Shown one piece after another: positions 50,493 to 58,279 of a DNA stretch of 64,000 nucleotides. The DNA is from a virus. The stretch is taken from IMG/VR virus record IMGVR_UViG_3300022752_005266, positions 1 to 64,000 of that record, one strand, 5' to 3'. Position numbers and translations under genes: made by a program. Position 1 is the first letter of the stretch. Each line of letters opens with the position of its first letter. The notes beneath the pieces are model-generated. The model had not been told where the DNA came from and searched no databases. It saw nothing but the letters and a program-made list of their open reading frames with translations.

Positions 50493-51240
50493 GGCGGCGG
50501 GCTCGGGGGTAGAGGTTGCCTCGGGGCGCGACGAAGCCCTCGTCCCGGAGTCGGACGATGGCGGTATTGATCGTCGAGCGATTGTAGCGGAGCTTCGGTT
50601 CCAACGAACGTAGCGTTTCGCAGGGAGCCCCGGAAGACCACGCATCCACCACGGCGCACAGCACCTGATGGTGAGACTTCCAGGAGTTCCGGACGAGGTC
50701 CGCCTCGACGAGGCCGCGGCCCGTTGGCACGATGCCGTTCGCCAAGACACCACGGCGCCGGAGCTCCGCTGTATACAGCCTTACATCTCGCTCAGAAAGT
50801 TTGAGCGCATCCGCCACGTCGAGGATAGTGGACGCCTGTCCCCGGCCTGCGCGGCGGCGGACGAAGAAGGAGATACGGAACAGGGTCGCCCCGTCGAACG
50901 CGCGAGACTCGCCACCCTGCGGCGGCTCCGGAGTGACGCGAGGGTAGGGCACCTCGGCGCGCTCGCAGTACCGCACCAGCCGCATGTAGAGCCGGCGGGT
51001 CGACGTCGGGCCCGGCGCCTCGCCGAGCGCCTCGGCGATCTCCGGGAACTCCATGCCGGCCTTCCGCATCTCGTAGAGGCGGGGGCCGACGGTGTCGGCA
51101 GCGGCGCGCAGCCGCTTGTTGATGTTGCTCGCCGAGCAGCCCAGCGCTGCGGCGACCTGCTTCTGCGTCTGACCGGCAGCCAGCAAGGCGCGCACGTTGG
51201 CGATCTCGGCCTCCGTCCACGAATACCCGCGGCTTTTCAT
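50485..51240 (-). CDS. DNA-binding protein with two helix-turn-helix regions
   Basis: The product is 251 residues from ATG 51240 (MKSRGYSWTEAEIANVRA) with GGAGG upstream. N-terminal HTH: LLAAGQTQKQVAAALGCSAS then INKRLR. A second winged-helix unit: ILDVADALKLSERDVRLYTA then ELRRRGVL, and a third possible repeat near residues 215-240 (SLEPKLRYNRSTINTAIVRL). It overlaps the ATPase gene start by 8 bases, so the two are coupled. It is a candidate replication initiator, or the regulator that binds the dispersed TTGACG...CGGTA sites. No family name was recognised. Confidence 0.6.
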   Translation of the reverse strand: MKSRGYSWTEAEIANVRALLAAGQTQKQVAAALGCSASNINKRLRAAADTVGPRLYEMRKAGMEFPEIAEALGEAPGPTSTRRLYMRLVRYCERAEVPYPRVTPEPPQGGESRAFDGATLFRISFFVRRRAGRGQASTILDVADALKLSERDVRLYTAELRRRGVLANGIVPTGRGLVEADLVRNSWKSHHQVLCAVVDAWSSGAPCETLRSLEPKLRYNRSTINTAIVRLRDEGFVAPRGNLYPRARRHE

Positions 51241-51518
51241 TCTTCCTCCAGGTGCGAACGCACTTCGTTGATGGCGCGGATGTTGAGGCGGATGAACGCG
51301 CGCAGCGCCACGAGTGCCGCGGCTCGGCGTTCCCGGTGGGCGTCCTTGAGCGCGCGCTCGATCATCGCCGCGGTCATCTCGGGGAACGCTGCGGCGTCCC
51401 CGTTGTCGAGCCAATCGAAGTACTCGGTGTCTTCGAGCGCGGTGAAGAGGATCTCCACGAGGCTCTCGACTTGATCTTCGTTGAACTGGCAGTCGTCCAG
51501 CGTCCAGGGCTTCTCCAT
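51237..51518 (-). CDS. Hypothetical acidic protein, 93 residues
   Basis: ATG 51518 (MEKPWTLDDCQFNEDQVES) has AGGAG upstream. The product is acidic-helical in the first half (EILFTALEDTEYFDWLDNGD) and helical with Arg/Ala runs in the second (KDAHRERRAAALVALRAF). It overlaps the next gene's ATG by four bases (51237-51240). No family was recognised. Confidence 0.6.
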   Translation of the reverse strand: MEKPWTLDDCQFNEDQVESLVEILFTALEDTEYFDWLDNGDAAAFPEMTAAMIERALKDAHRERRAAALVALRAFIRLNIRAINEVRSHLEEE

Positions 51519-51520
51519 GA

Positions 51521-53335
51521 CTACTCCTGCGCGGCTACGCCGTTGGCGATGATCTGCGACGCGCTCTCGCGCGTCATCTGGGCGATGGCGGCGTCGGTGT
51601 ACCCGAGCGCCTTGAGCATCGCGCCCATCGTCGGGCTGGGCACGAACACCTTGAACGTGGGCTTGGCCGCCTCGACGATGCTGGGCTCGACCTCGACCGG
51701 CTCGGCGTCGGTCGCCCCGAGCTCGATGACCGTCCAGCCGGCGGGCACCTTCTTCGGCTTCGTCGGCGTGCCGATGACGACCTGCCCCTCGAACTTGCCC
51801 CAGGCCGACAGGACGTGGGTGAGGGTGTTCGCATCCCAGCCGCGGTCCTCCGGCATCACGAGCACCGGCTGGTGCGCGTGCGCCGCTTGGCTGATCGCCA
51901 TGGCGATGGCGCACGTCACCGTCGCCCACTCCGCACCGGAGAGCGCGGCCCGGAGCTTCTTGCCCGTCAGCAGGCCGAGGCGGAACACCTCCTTCTCGTT
52001 CTCGGTGAACTGCATCCCGAAGGTCCAGTTGGTCGGGAGGTAGGCCTGCACCCGCGCGACGAACGCCGCGGCCACTCGCTTGAGAAGCTCGGCGACGATG
52101 TCCTCCAGCGACCCCTTCATGTCCTTGTAGGTCGTGCTCTCCCGCGCCATCTCGGCCGCGGTGTCGCGCGCCTTCTTCAGGCTTGCCCACCGGTCGGCGA
52201 GGTTCCGGAGCCGGAGGTACTCCTCCTGCGCCGCCTGCGCCTGCGCTTCGAGCGCCTCGGCATCAATCTCCAGCATCTCCTTCAGCGTCTCCAGCTCGAC
52301 CAGCGCTTCGTTCAGCTGCGTGTGCAGCGTGACGAGGTCGACGCTCGGCGTCACGGGAGGGGCCACCATCGCGGCGGCCTGCTGCTGGTAGAACGCACCG
52401 CACATCTCGATGTGCGCCTTGCCCACCGGGCTGGAGCAGAGCGGGCAGCTGTCGACGCCACGCTCGACGGCGAAGCTCGCCGCGTACGCCATCGACTCGT
52501 AGAACTTCCGCTCGAACGTGTTCGGCTGCGGCGCAGGCGCAACGGCCGGCGCGTTGACCTTCTCCCCCAGGCTCCGTACTTTCAACAGCAGCGCCTCCTC
52601 GCGGCGCCGCGCATCCTGTACGGCGGACAGCCGGTTGCCGAGCAGGGTCATCTGCCACTTGGCGCCGTTGATGTCTTCCTCGGTGGGGCAGGCGTCGAGG
52701 TCGTCCGTCAGCGAGGTGAGCAGCGACTCGGCGCCGGCCGCCTCCTTCGAGGCCTCCCGCTGCCGCTTGCCGACGTACTCCAGCGTCGCGAGCAGCGCGT
52801 CGACCGGGGCCATCTTGCGGCCCACGGCGGCGCTGATGTCCTCGAACTTGCTCCGGTAGACGCCGGGCACCATCTCCAGCACGTCGCCCATCGTGACGTC
52901 GGTGGCGGCCCAGGCGAGGAACGCCTTGCGCGCCGTGGCCGGGCTGCCTTCGAGCACGTCCCGCACCTGCTGCAACGGCAGCATCGCCGGCGCGCCGGTG
53001 TCGTGCGCGGGCCGCCCGCCGTCCTTCGCGGTGAAGACGTAGTCGTCGCCGGTCGAGGTGCGTGCGTGGATGCTCAGCCGCTCCGCGCTGACCATGCTCA
53101 TGAGCAGGCCGCTGTCCTTCACGCCGGTGCGCCCGACGAGATCGTCGGCGCTGCCGACCAGCGCGAGCTGAAGGCTCTGCTGGATGGCGCTCTTGCCCGA
53201 GCCGTTCGGCCCGACGATCAGCGTCTTCGGTCCGAGCTCGACGTTCTTCGGCTTTCCGTCGGGCGTCTTGAGGTTCGTGGTGATGCGTTCGACGTAGGGG
53301 TACGTCGCGGCGGCGGCAGTCTTCTTGGGGGGCAT
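51521..53335 (-). CDS. Rad50/SbcC/SMC-like ATPase
   Basis: The product is 604 residues from ATG 53335. Walker A GPNGSGKS (42-49) lies near the N-terminus. A coiled-coil arm contains the Rad50-type zinc hook CPLC near 296-299 (SCPLCSSPVGKAHIE). An ABC signature-like LSGAEWATVT is found at about 464, and a Walker B-like QPVLVMPEDRG at about 486. This order is diagnostic for the Rad50/SbcC/RecF superfamily. No SbcD-like nuclease is seen next to it. It probably acts in phage DNA recombination or repair. The arm is short compared with cellular SbcC. A C-terminal extension of about 90 residues follows the ATPase. Confidence 0.85.
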   Translation of the reverse strand: MPPKKTAAAATYPYVERITTNLKTPDGKPKNVELGPKTLIVGPNGSGKSAIQQSLQLALVGSADDLVGRTGVKDSGLLMSMVSAERLSIHARTSTGDDYVFTAKDGGRPAHDTGAPAMLPLQQVRDVLEGSPATARKAFLAWAATDVTMGDVLEMVPGVYRSKFEDISAAVGRKMAPVDALLATLEYVGKRQREASKEAAGAESLLTSLTDDLDACPTEEDINGAKWQMTLLGNRLSAVQDARRREEALLLKVRSLGEKVNAPAVAPAPQPNTFERKFYESMAYAASFAVERGVDSCPLCSSPVGKAHIEMCGAFYQQQAAAMVAPPVTPSVDLVTLHTQLNEALVELETLKEMLEIDAEALEAQAQAAQEEYLRLRNLADRWASLKKARDTAAEMARESTTYKDMKGSLEDIVAELLKRVAAAFVARVQAYLPTNWTFGMQFTENEKEVFRLGLLTGKKLRAALSGAEWATVTCAIAMAISQAAHAHQPVLVMPEDRGWDANTLTHVLSAWGKFEGQVVIGTPTKPKKVPAGWTVIELGATDAEPVEVEPSIVEAAKPTFKVFVPSPTMGAMLKALGYTDAAIAQMTRESASQIIANGVAAQE

Positions 53336-53379
53336 CGGGTTCTCCGTGGCGGCGAGCACAGTCTCGACCGCACATCCCC

Positions 53380-53409
53380 CTCTTAGTGTACTTGTACCGG
53401 AACGTCAAG
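53380..53409 (-). promoter_or_regulatory. TTGACG...CGGTA promoter-like site
   Basis: On the minus strand TTGACG (53408-53403), then TTCCGGTAC, and at spacing 17 TAAGAG (53385-53380). The TGA is the stop of the 134-residue gene ending at 53405. It lies directly before the Rad50-like gene starting at 53335. Confidence 0.5.
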
Positions 53410-53809
53410 TGTGGAACACTAACATTCCGGTGTCTTGCCACCCGTCACTGCCGGTGTCGATTACATCGACGATGGCGCGCACCTCGTTCGTCTCGGGGTC
53501 CCATGCGACGGCAGGCTTCTGCGCGTTGATGAACCCGCGGATCAGCGCCTGCGTCGCCGAACCCACGGCCGGCAGGTCGAAGTGCGCCACGGGCACGACG
53601 ATGACGGAGAACAGCGGCGCGCCGTCCCAGGACTCGGCGAACGGCACATCACGCACCCAGTGGTTCCAGCCACCGAGCGCCCGGCTGCGCTTCAAGTAGT
53701 CGTCTCGTCCGGCGACGACGGTGGCCTGCCACACCGTCGAGACGTGCTCGACCCAGCTGTCGATGACGTCGTCCGGCACCGCCTTGGCGTGCGCGAGGAA
53801 GATGCTCAT
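53405..53809 (-). CDS. Hypothetical protein, 134 residues
   Basis: ATG 53809 (MSIFLAHAKAVPDDVIDSW) has GGGGAGG upstream. The product mixes helices and strands: HAKAVPDDVIDSWVEH, LFSVIVVPVAHFDLPAVG, QALIRGFINAQKPAVAWD, ending TGMLVFHT. The arrangement SIFLAHAKAVPDD resembles small nucleotide-sugar or NAD-binding folds only faintly. No family was recognised. Confidence 0.6.
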   Translation of the reverse strand: MSIFLAHAKAVPDDVIDSWVEHVSTVWQATVVAGRDDYLKRSRALGGWNHWVRDVPFAESWDGAPLFSVIVVPVAHFDLPAVGSATQALIRGFINAQKPAVAWDPETNEVRAIVDVIDTGSDGWQDTGMLVFHT

Positions 53810-53811
53810 GG

Positions 53812-54030
53812 CTACCTCCCCAGGATGGCGGCTGTGCCGCGAAACGGCGCCGAGAACGGCGTCGGTGGAAGGCGCACGGGGTTGTCGCACGTATCGCAGA
53901 CACGCACGGATCCCCATGGGATCGTCGTCAACGACGTAACCTCCTCGTAGAGTGGCGTCTCGCAGATCGTGCATTCAATGTCGAGCGACCGCGTCTTCAC
54001 GCGCACCGCACGGGGAACTCCGGGCCTCAT
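53812..54030 (-). CDS. Small zinc-finger protein, 72 residues
   Basis: ATG 54030 (MRPGVPRAVRVKTRS) has GGGAG upstream and overlaps the preceding stop. Two C-x2-C pairs, IECTICETPLYEE and RVCDTCDNPVRL, 27 residues apart, form a probable zinc ribbon. Function is unknown; such proteins occur among small early genes. Confidence 0.6.
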   Translation of the reverse strand: MRPGVPRAVRVKTRSLDIECTICETPLYEEVTSLTTIPWGSVRVCDTCDNPVRLPPTPFSAPFRGTAAILGR

Positions 54031-54575
54031 GCTTTCTCCCAGTAGACTGTCGACCCACGTCGATAGTGCTGCAAGTTTTCTCGAGCTTCTTCCGTCGTAA
54101 AGTGCGCGTCTCGAAACGTCAGGTAGTTGTTCGGCACCAGCGCGAACTGACCAGCATCCAGCAGCACGAGGTTCAACGGCTTGTGCTCTTGCGGGTAACG
54201 AGAGAACCCGTCTGCCCAGTCCACGACAAGACCCGTGTGTCTGCCCGCGGCCTCGATGGGCTCGTGTACCGCGCACGACAGCCCGTGTAGGTAGCGTGAG
54301 GACCAGACCACCGTGTCGGCGCCCATCGCCCCCCACGGCATGAGCTGCTCGGCCGAGAAGCGGAAGTCCGACGTGAACGACAGGGCGTGCAGCGGAAGAC
54401 CGCTCCAGTTCGCGCCGGATTCCAGCAACACATGGCACAGCAGCACCTGGGATTCGCGCGCGTAGACACCGTGCCAGATGCCGGGCGTCACTCCGACCGG
54501 CATGGTCGGGCCGAGAAAGCGATTGTCCACGTTCACGTAGATGTGATGCGGCAAGTTCGCATGAGGGCTGCTCAT
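54027..54575 (-). CDS. Hypothetical protein, 182 residues
   Basis: The product is of mixed alpha/beta type with many His, Trp and Tyr residues (HANLPHHIYVNVDNRF, GIWHGVYARESQVLLCHVLL, EHKPLNLVLLDAGQFALV). The C-terminus is helical (FTTEEARENLQHYRRG). It is coupled at both ends by four-base overlaps. No family was recognised; it could be an enzyme, but no catalytic motif is obvious. Confidence 0.6.
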   Translation of the reverse strand: MSSPHANLPHHIYVNVDNRFLGPTMPVGVTPGIWHGVYARESQVLLCHVLLESGANWSGLPLHALSFTSDFRFSAEQLMPWGAMGADTVVWSSRYLHGLSCAVHEPIEAAGRHTGLVVDWADGFSRYPQEHKPLNLVLLDAGQFALVPNNYLTFRDAHFTTEEARENLQHYRRGSTVYWEKA

Positions 54576-54772
54576 TTCCGATCTCGAACAGCGCGGCGCA
54601 TCTGCTTGTTCTCCTCGCGTACCGTCTCAAGGTAGGCAAGACCCTCGCGCAGAAGCGTTTGCACTTCGTCCTCCGACGCTTCCGATCGGTTCTTCACGCG
54701 CCACGCCAGACGGCGCATGACGCGCTGCGCCTTGTCGATGGCGGGACACGTCCACCCAGGAACCTCGGTCAT
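54572..54772 (-). CDS. Hypothetical helical protein, 66 residues
   Basis: The product is basic and helical (AIDKAQRVMRRLAWRVKNRS, DEVQTLLREGLAYLETVREE), ending in NKQMRRAVRDRK. It overlaps both neighbours by four bases. No family was recognised. Confidence 0.55.
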   Translation of the reverse strand: MTEVPGWTCPAIDKAQRVMRRLAWRVKNRSEASEDEVQTLLREGLAYLETVREENKQMRRAVRDRK

Positions 54773-55029
54773 GGCTCCCCCTCGCGGCGGTGCTCGCCTC
54801 GTTCGATGCAGTCCGCCGCGTCCAGCAGCGCGGCGCTCTCACGTTGCTGCCCACACAGTCGGCAGTCCTGCGCTGCGTCGAGCAGCCACGCCACCACGGC
54901 GGCGCGCTCCCCGCGCAGGCGCTTGTTCTCGGCGCGCAGCCGCGCAATCTTGGCGTGCAGCTCGGTGTTCTCGCGCTCAGCATCGCGCCAAGCAGACAGC
55001 CGTGCTTCTGCGAGTTCCGCATCGGTCAT
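54769..55029 (-). CDS. Hypothetical coiled-coil protein, 86 residues
   Basis: ATG 55029 (MTDAELAEARLSAWRDAERE) overlaps the DUF3310 stop. Residues 10-50 form a leucine/asparagine heptad coiled coil (ELHAKIARLRAENKRLRGER). A CRLCGQQ pair and one more cysteine follow. No family was recognised. Confidence 0.6.
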   Translation of the reverse strand: MTDAELAEARLSAWRDAERENTELHAKIARLRAENKRLRGERAAVVAWLLDAAQDCRLCGQQRESAALLDAADCIERGEHRREGEP

Positions 55030-55295
55030 CGCTCCTCCTGCTGCCGGATGCGGCGTTCGATTTCGAAGTCGAGGTACTCGCGCGCCTTTTCCAAGTCCCC
55101 GAGCAGCGTGTTCTTGTCCTTCTTCCCCGCGCGACAGATGTACTTCACCACGTTGCCGAGGTTGAAGTTCAAGTCCCACGCTTCGATCACCTTGATCGCC
55201 TCGTAGGGGTTCTCCGCACCGCCGTAGTGCGCGGGGTGATGGGTCGCTTCACGGGCGGCGAGGCCGGCGAGGCCGTCGTGTTCGTGGTGACTCAT
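55026..55295 (-). CDS. DUF3310 protein
   Basis: The product is 89 residues. The sequence THHPAHYGGAENPYEAIKVI followed by EAWDLNFNLGNVVKYICRAG, GKKDKN and DLEKAREYLDFEI is the DUF3310 signature (HPxHY, GNxxKY, R-GxK, DLxKAxxYL). This family is widespread in phages and sometimes annotated as nucleotide kinase-like; its activity is not established. It follows the promoter-like site at 55378 and a 19-codon leader ORF, and it heads the small-gene string down to 53405. Confidence 0.9.
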   Translation of the reverse strand: MSHHEHDGLAGLAAREATHHPAHYGGAENPYEAIKVIEAWDLNFNLGNVVKYICRAGKKDKNTLLGDLEKAREYLDFEIERRIRQQEER

Positions 55296-55351
55296 GGCCA
55301 GTTCAGGACGCGCCGAGCCAGCGCGCAGATGAGCTCGATCAGGAAGTTCAT
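55292..55351 (-). CDS. Possible 19-residue leader peptide
   Basis: The frame from ATG 55351 encodes MNFLIELICALARRVLNWP and ends in a stop overlapping the DUF3310 start (ATGA at 55292-55295). A GAGG lies upstream. The peptide is hydrophobic and amphipathic. It begins about 20 bases after the predicted transcription start, so it could be a coupled leader or a small membrane-active peptide. Very short, hence uncertain. Confidence 0.4.
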   Translation of the reverse strand: MNFLIELICALARRVLNWP

Positions 55352-55377
55352 GGGGGCCTCGGAGTGACGCTGAATAA

Positions 55378-55406
55378 TCTGTATCAGCGCCTTACCGCAG
55401 CGTCAA
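55378..55406 (-). promoter_or_regulatory. TTGACG...CGGTA promoter
   Basis: On the minus strand TTGACG (55406-55401) is 17 bases from TACAGA (55383-55378), with CTGCGGTAA immediately after the -35. The -35 contains the TGA stop of the DNA polymerase gene (55403-55405). It drives the leader ORF and DUF3310 string. Confidence 0.65.
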
Positions 55407-58240
55407 GCTTCCTTGAGGTTCCTTCCGACGCTCGCCTCAGCGGTCAGCGGGACTTCCCAGCCAGGAACGCGCACGGTCATGCACTCCTCGACCTGCTTCC
55501 GGTACGCCTCCAGCTCGGCCGGTAGGGCCTCGCCCTTCTTCGGCTTCCAGCTCGCCAGTCCCGGCGGCGCCTCGATCTCGATGGCGATGGAGTCGTGGCA
55601 CTGGTGGATGAGGCCCGTCCGCTTGCCGAGGTTCCACGGGAACGCATGAATGAGCGTCTGCTCGGCGAGCCGCATGATGCTCGTCTCGGCGGCGAGGATG
55701 GGGAAGTTGACCACCTCGTTCTTCTTGCCGTCGGAGAGGCCACCCGAGCGGCGACCGAGCACCGGCTCCTCCATGAAGCCCTGATGCCGATACACCGACA
55801 GCATTGTCTCCCAGGCCGTCATCCACTCCGGCTCGTTCTTGAGCCACGTCTCGTGGAAGTGACGCACCTCCTTCGAGGTCATGTGCAGGTACGGCATCTC
55901 GCCGTTGTCCGACTCGGTCGACGTGAGCACCTGCCAGACCGTCAGCGGGTCTGCCCAGTAGATTGAGGCGTAGCGGAACGTCTTCATGACGTCGCGCATC
56001 GCCTTCGCCATGCCGCCGTTCGGCTTCTTGTAGAGGCTGAAGCCGTCCGTCCCCCAGCCGTCGGCGCTCTTGAACTTGTCGCCGAACACCTGATACGCGA
56101 GCGTGTTGTGCGGGTCCTTCCCCTCGCTGAAGCATTCGAGCAGGAGCGGGATGCGCCAGTAGTTCGCCGTGATGCGAAGGTGCGCTTGGTCGAGGTCGGC
56201 GCCGACGAGCAGGTGCCCCGGCTCCGCGGCGAAGAGCGTCTTGAGCTTGCCCTGCCCCTTGCGGCTGCCGATGTTCTGGAGGTTCGGGCCGGACGATGAC
56301 AGCCGGCCCGGCGCTGTGACGTGAGCGTTCCAGGTGGAGCGCACCCGCCCGTCCGCATGCCAGATGACGCCCTTCTTCGGGTCGTGCGCGGCGAGGTTCA
56401 ACGGGAGCAGCACGGTGCCCAGGATCTTGTTCTTCTCGCGCCGGTACAGGCGAAGCTCGCGGATGAACGCTTCCTGATCGGGGGATAGCCGGCCGCCTGC
56501 GAGGTGGCCGCGCAGCACCTTGTCGCCGGTGCCGGGCATCCCGGACATCGTGTAGAAGTCGCGCGCCTCCATGTTCGGCGGGATGCCGAGCTTCCACTCT
56601 TCGTAGAGCAGGTCGCGGATCTGATCGGCGCTGCCGGGCGCGATGCCCGCCGTCTCGCCGTCGCCCTCGTCGTTCGCGCCCGCGCTCTTAAGGTCGAGCT
56701 TTCCGACGCCCGCCGCTACGGCGAGCTCCGACAGCCGCTTCTCTCGCTTCACGACCGAGGCCCGCGTCTCCATCTCCATCTGGAAGCGCGCCTCCTGGTC
56801 GACGTAGACGCCAATCTTGTGGAGGTTGACGCACATGTCCTGCGTCGCGTGGTCGACCTCGTGCAGGTCCCAGCGACGGCTTTCCCAGCCCACCGGGCGC
56901 AGCGCCTCGGGCAGGTCCCGGAACGCACCGGCTATCTCCGCCGCGTCCATCAGCGGCACCACGATGCGCGCGTTGACCGCCGAGTCGGTGCAGTTGTACG
57001 CGAGCCGGTCCCAGTCGTCGACGTTGCCGAAGGCGAGGCTCTCGCCCTTCTCCGTCGTCTCCCAGCGGTCGACGTCGGTGAGCACCGAGCCCACGACCTT
57101 CAGCCCCTTCGGAAGCTCCGGCGCCCGGAACCGCGCTGCGAAGAGCGTGTCGATGATCGGCATCGGTGTGACGCCGAGCCACTGCTCGACGACCTGCCGG
57201 TCGTAGTACCCGGCGTTGTGCCCGACCTTCACCTTCGACGTGTCGAGGAAGAAGTGGCGCAGGATGTCGAGGATGCGCGCCTCGTCGGCGGCGTCGTAGT
57301 ACCGCGTGAACCCGTCGCCGCTCAGGATGTTGAGCCCCATCACCTCGCAGCGCGTCGCTTCCTCTTGGCCGGGCCGCAGCGCGCGCCCCGCGGCGTTGAG
57401 GTCCGGGTGCGCGATGGCGATGGAGCGCACCGCGCACACCAGCGACTCGATGCCGTCCGTCTCCAAGTCGTAGGCCCAGAAGGGCGCGGGCCGCGCCAGG
57501 AACGCTTCCAGCTCGTCCGGCGTCGGGTTGAAGGTACGGACCGGCTCGGTCCATCGAAGCGCCCCAGAGAACCAGCGGAGGGCCTTCCCGAGGTCCGCAT
57601 GTAGGACGTGGCGCCAACCCGGCGAGCGCTGCACGAAGCTCGGATGCAGGATGGGGAACACCTTGCGCACCGCGCCGTCGGGGATCGCCTCGCCCGCGAG
57701 CGGCGTCTCCAGCAGCGCGCCATAGCTCTCGTTCACCCAGACCGGCCCGCCCCGCAGCGAGAAGATGGACTGTGCCTTGCCGGTGAGCGAGTTGGCCGCG
57801 ACTCGGCCCATCGCAACGATGTTCTCGTAGCGGTCGGCTTCAGCCAGTAGACGGGGCCTACAGCATGTGATAGGGTCCGGGATGCCGGGCAGGCCCTGCG
57901 CGAGAAGGCGCCGGTTCTCCTTGTCGAGCGACTTGTTGAGCTTCTCCCAGGCGTTCTGCTGCGTGCCGGCCGAGCATGCGACGACGTGCGTGAGGTCGAT
58001 GTCGGTGCGCTTGAAGCCGACGGCGAGGAGCGCGTTGTTCCACTCGGCGCCGGACCGACCGGAGAGGGGCCGCCCGTTGTTGGCGTCCTCGACGTGCGGC
58101 ATCTCGGCGACGGCGAGGATGGTCGCGCCGGCGTGCTTCTCCGGCGGGACGGGCTGCCAGTGACCGTCGCGATACTCGCCCTTCGGGCCGAGGGGACACT
58201 CGTTGCAGCGGGCGCCGCAGGTGCGGGGATCGTAGCTCAT
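55403..58240 (-). CDS. Uracil-DNA glycosylase/family A DNA polymerase fusion
   Basis: The product is 945 residues. The N-terminal domain (1-230) resembles a Fe-S family 4 uracil-DNA glycosylase: C8, C12 and C15, ILAVAEMPHVED (41-52), NGRPLSGRSG (55-64), C89, CC126-127 and LHPS (198-201). A 3'-5' exonuclease follows, with D258/E260, N342/D347 and Y415/D419. The polymerase has GRLSSSGPNLQNI (645-657), motif A ADLDQAHLR (681-689), R749/K753 and Y761 in motif B, and H882-D883 in motif C. In motif C the usual Glu is Ser884, and Tyr761 is followed by Trp instead of Gly. Position 757, matching the dNTP-discriminating Phe, is Tyr. A glycosylase-polymerase fusion is known in phage SPO1. It is the replicative polymerase. 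Confidence 0.9.
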   Translation of the reverse strand: MSYDPRTCGARCNECPLGPKGEYRDGHWQPVPPEKHAGATILAVAEMPHVEDANNGRPLSGRSGAEWNNALLAVGFKRTDIDLTHVVACSAGTQQNAWEKLNKSLDKENRRLLAQGLPGIPDPITCCRPRLLAEADRYENIVAMGRVAANSLTGKAQSIFSLRGGPVWVNESYGALLETPLAGEAIPDGAVRKVFPILHPSFVQRSPGWRHVLHADLGKALRWFSGALRWTEPVRTFNPTPDELEAFLARPAPFWAYDLETDGIESLVCAVRSIAIAHPDLNAAGRALRPGQEEATRCEVMGLNILSGDGFTRYYDAADEARILDILRHFFLDTSKVKVGHNAGYYDRQVVEQWLGVTPMPIIDTLFAARFRAPELPKGLKVVGSVLTDVDRWETTEKGESLAFGNVDDWDRLAYNCTDSAVNARIVVPLMDAAEIAGAFRDLPEALRPVGWESRRWDLHEVDHATQDMCVNLHKIGVYVDQEARFQMEMETRASVVKREKRLSELAVAAGVGKLDLKSAGANDEGDGETAGIAPGSADQIRDLLYEEWKLGIPPNMEARDFYTMSGMPGTGDKVLRGHLAGGRLSPDQEAFIRELRLYRREKNKILGTVLLPLNLAAHDPKKGVIWHADGRVRSTWNAHVTAPGRLSSSGPNLQNIGSRKGQGKLKTLFAAEPGHLLVGADLDQAHLRITANYWRIPLLLECFSEGKDPHNTLAYQVFGDKFKSADGWGTDGFSLYKKPNGGMAKAMRDVMKTFRYASIYWADPLTVWQVLTSTESDNGEMPYLHMTSKEVRHFHETWLKNEPEWMTAWETMLSVYRHQGFMEEPVLGRRSGGLSDGKKNEVVNFPILAAETSIMRLAEQTLIHAFPWNLGKRTGLIHQCHDSIAIEIEAPPGLASWKPKKGEALPAELEAYRKQVEECMTVRVPGWEVPLTAEASVGRNLKEA

Positions 58241-58254
58241 ACTCCGGGCGTAAC

Positions 58255-58268
58255 TTGACGCCGTGGTA
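58255..58268 (+). promoter_or_regulatory. TTGACG...GGTA site in reversed orientation
   Basis: TTGACG (58255-58260) followed by CCGTGGTA reads on the plus strand, although both neighbouring genes are on the minus strand. It lies 15 bases upstream of the polymerase start. In this orientation it cannot be that gene's -35, so it is more likely an operator copy. Confidence 0.4.
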
Positions 58269-58279
58269 TGCGCCAGCCG

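Noticed and set aside
51815-53386. A 523-codon plus-strand open frame
   Set aside because: It is antisense to the Rad50-like ATPase with intact Walker and signature motifs.
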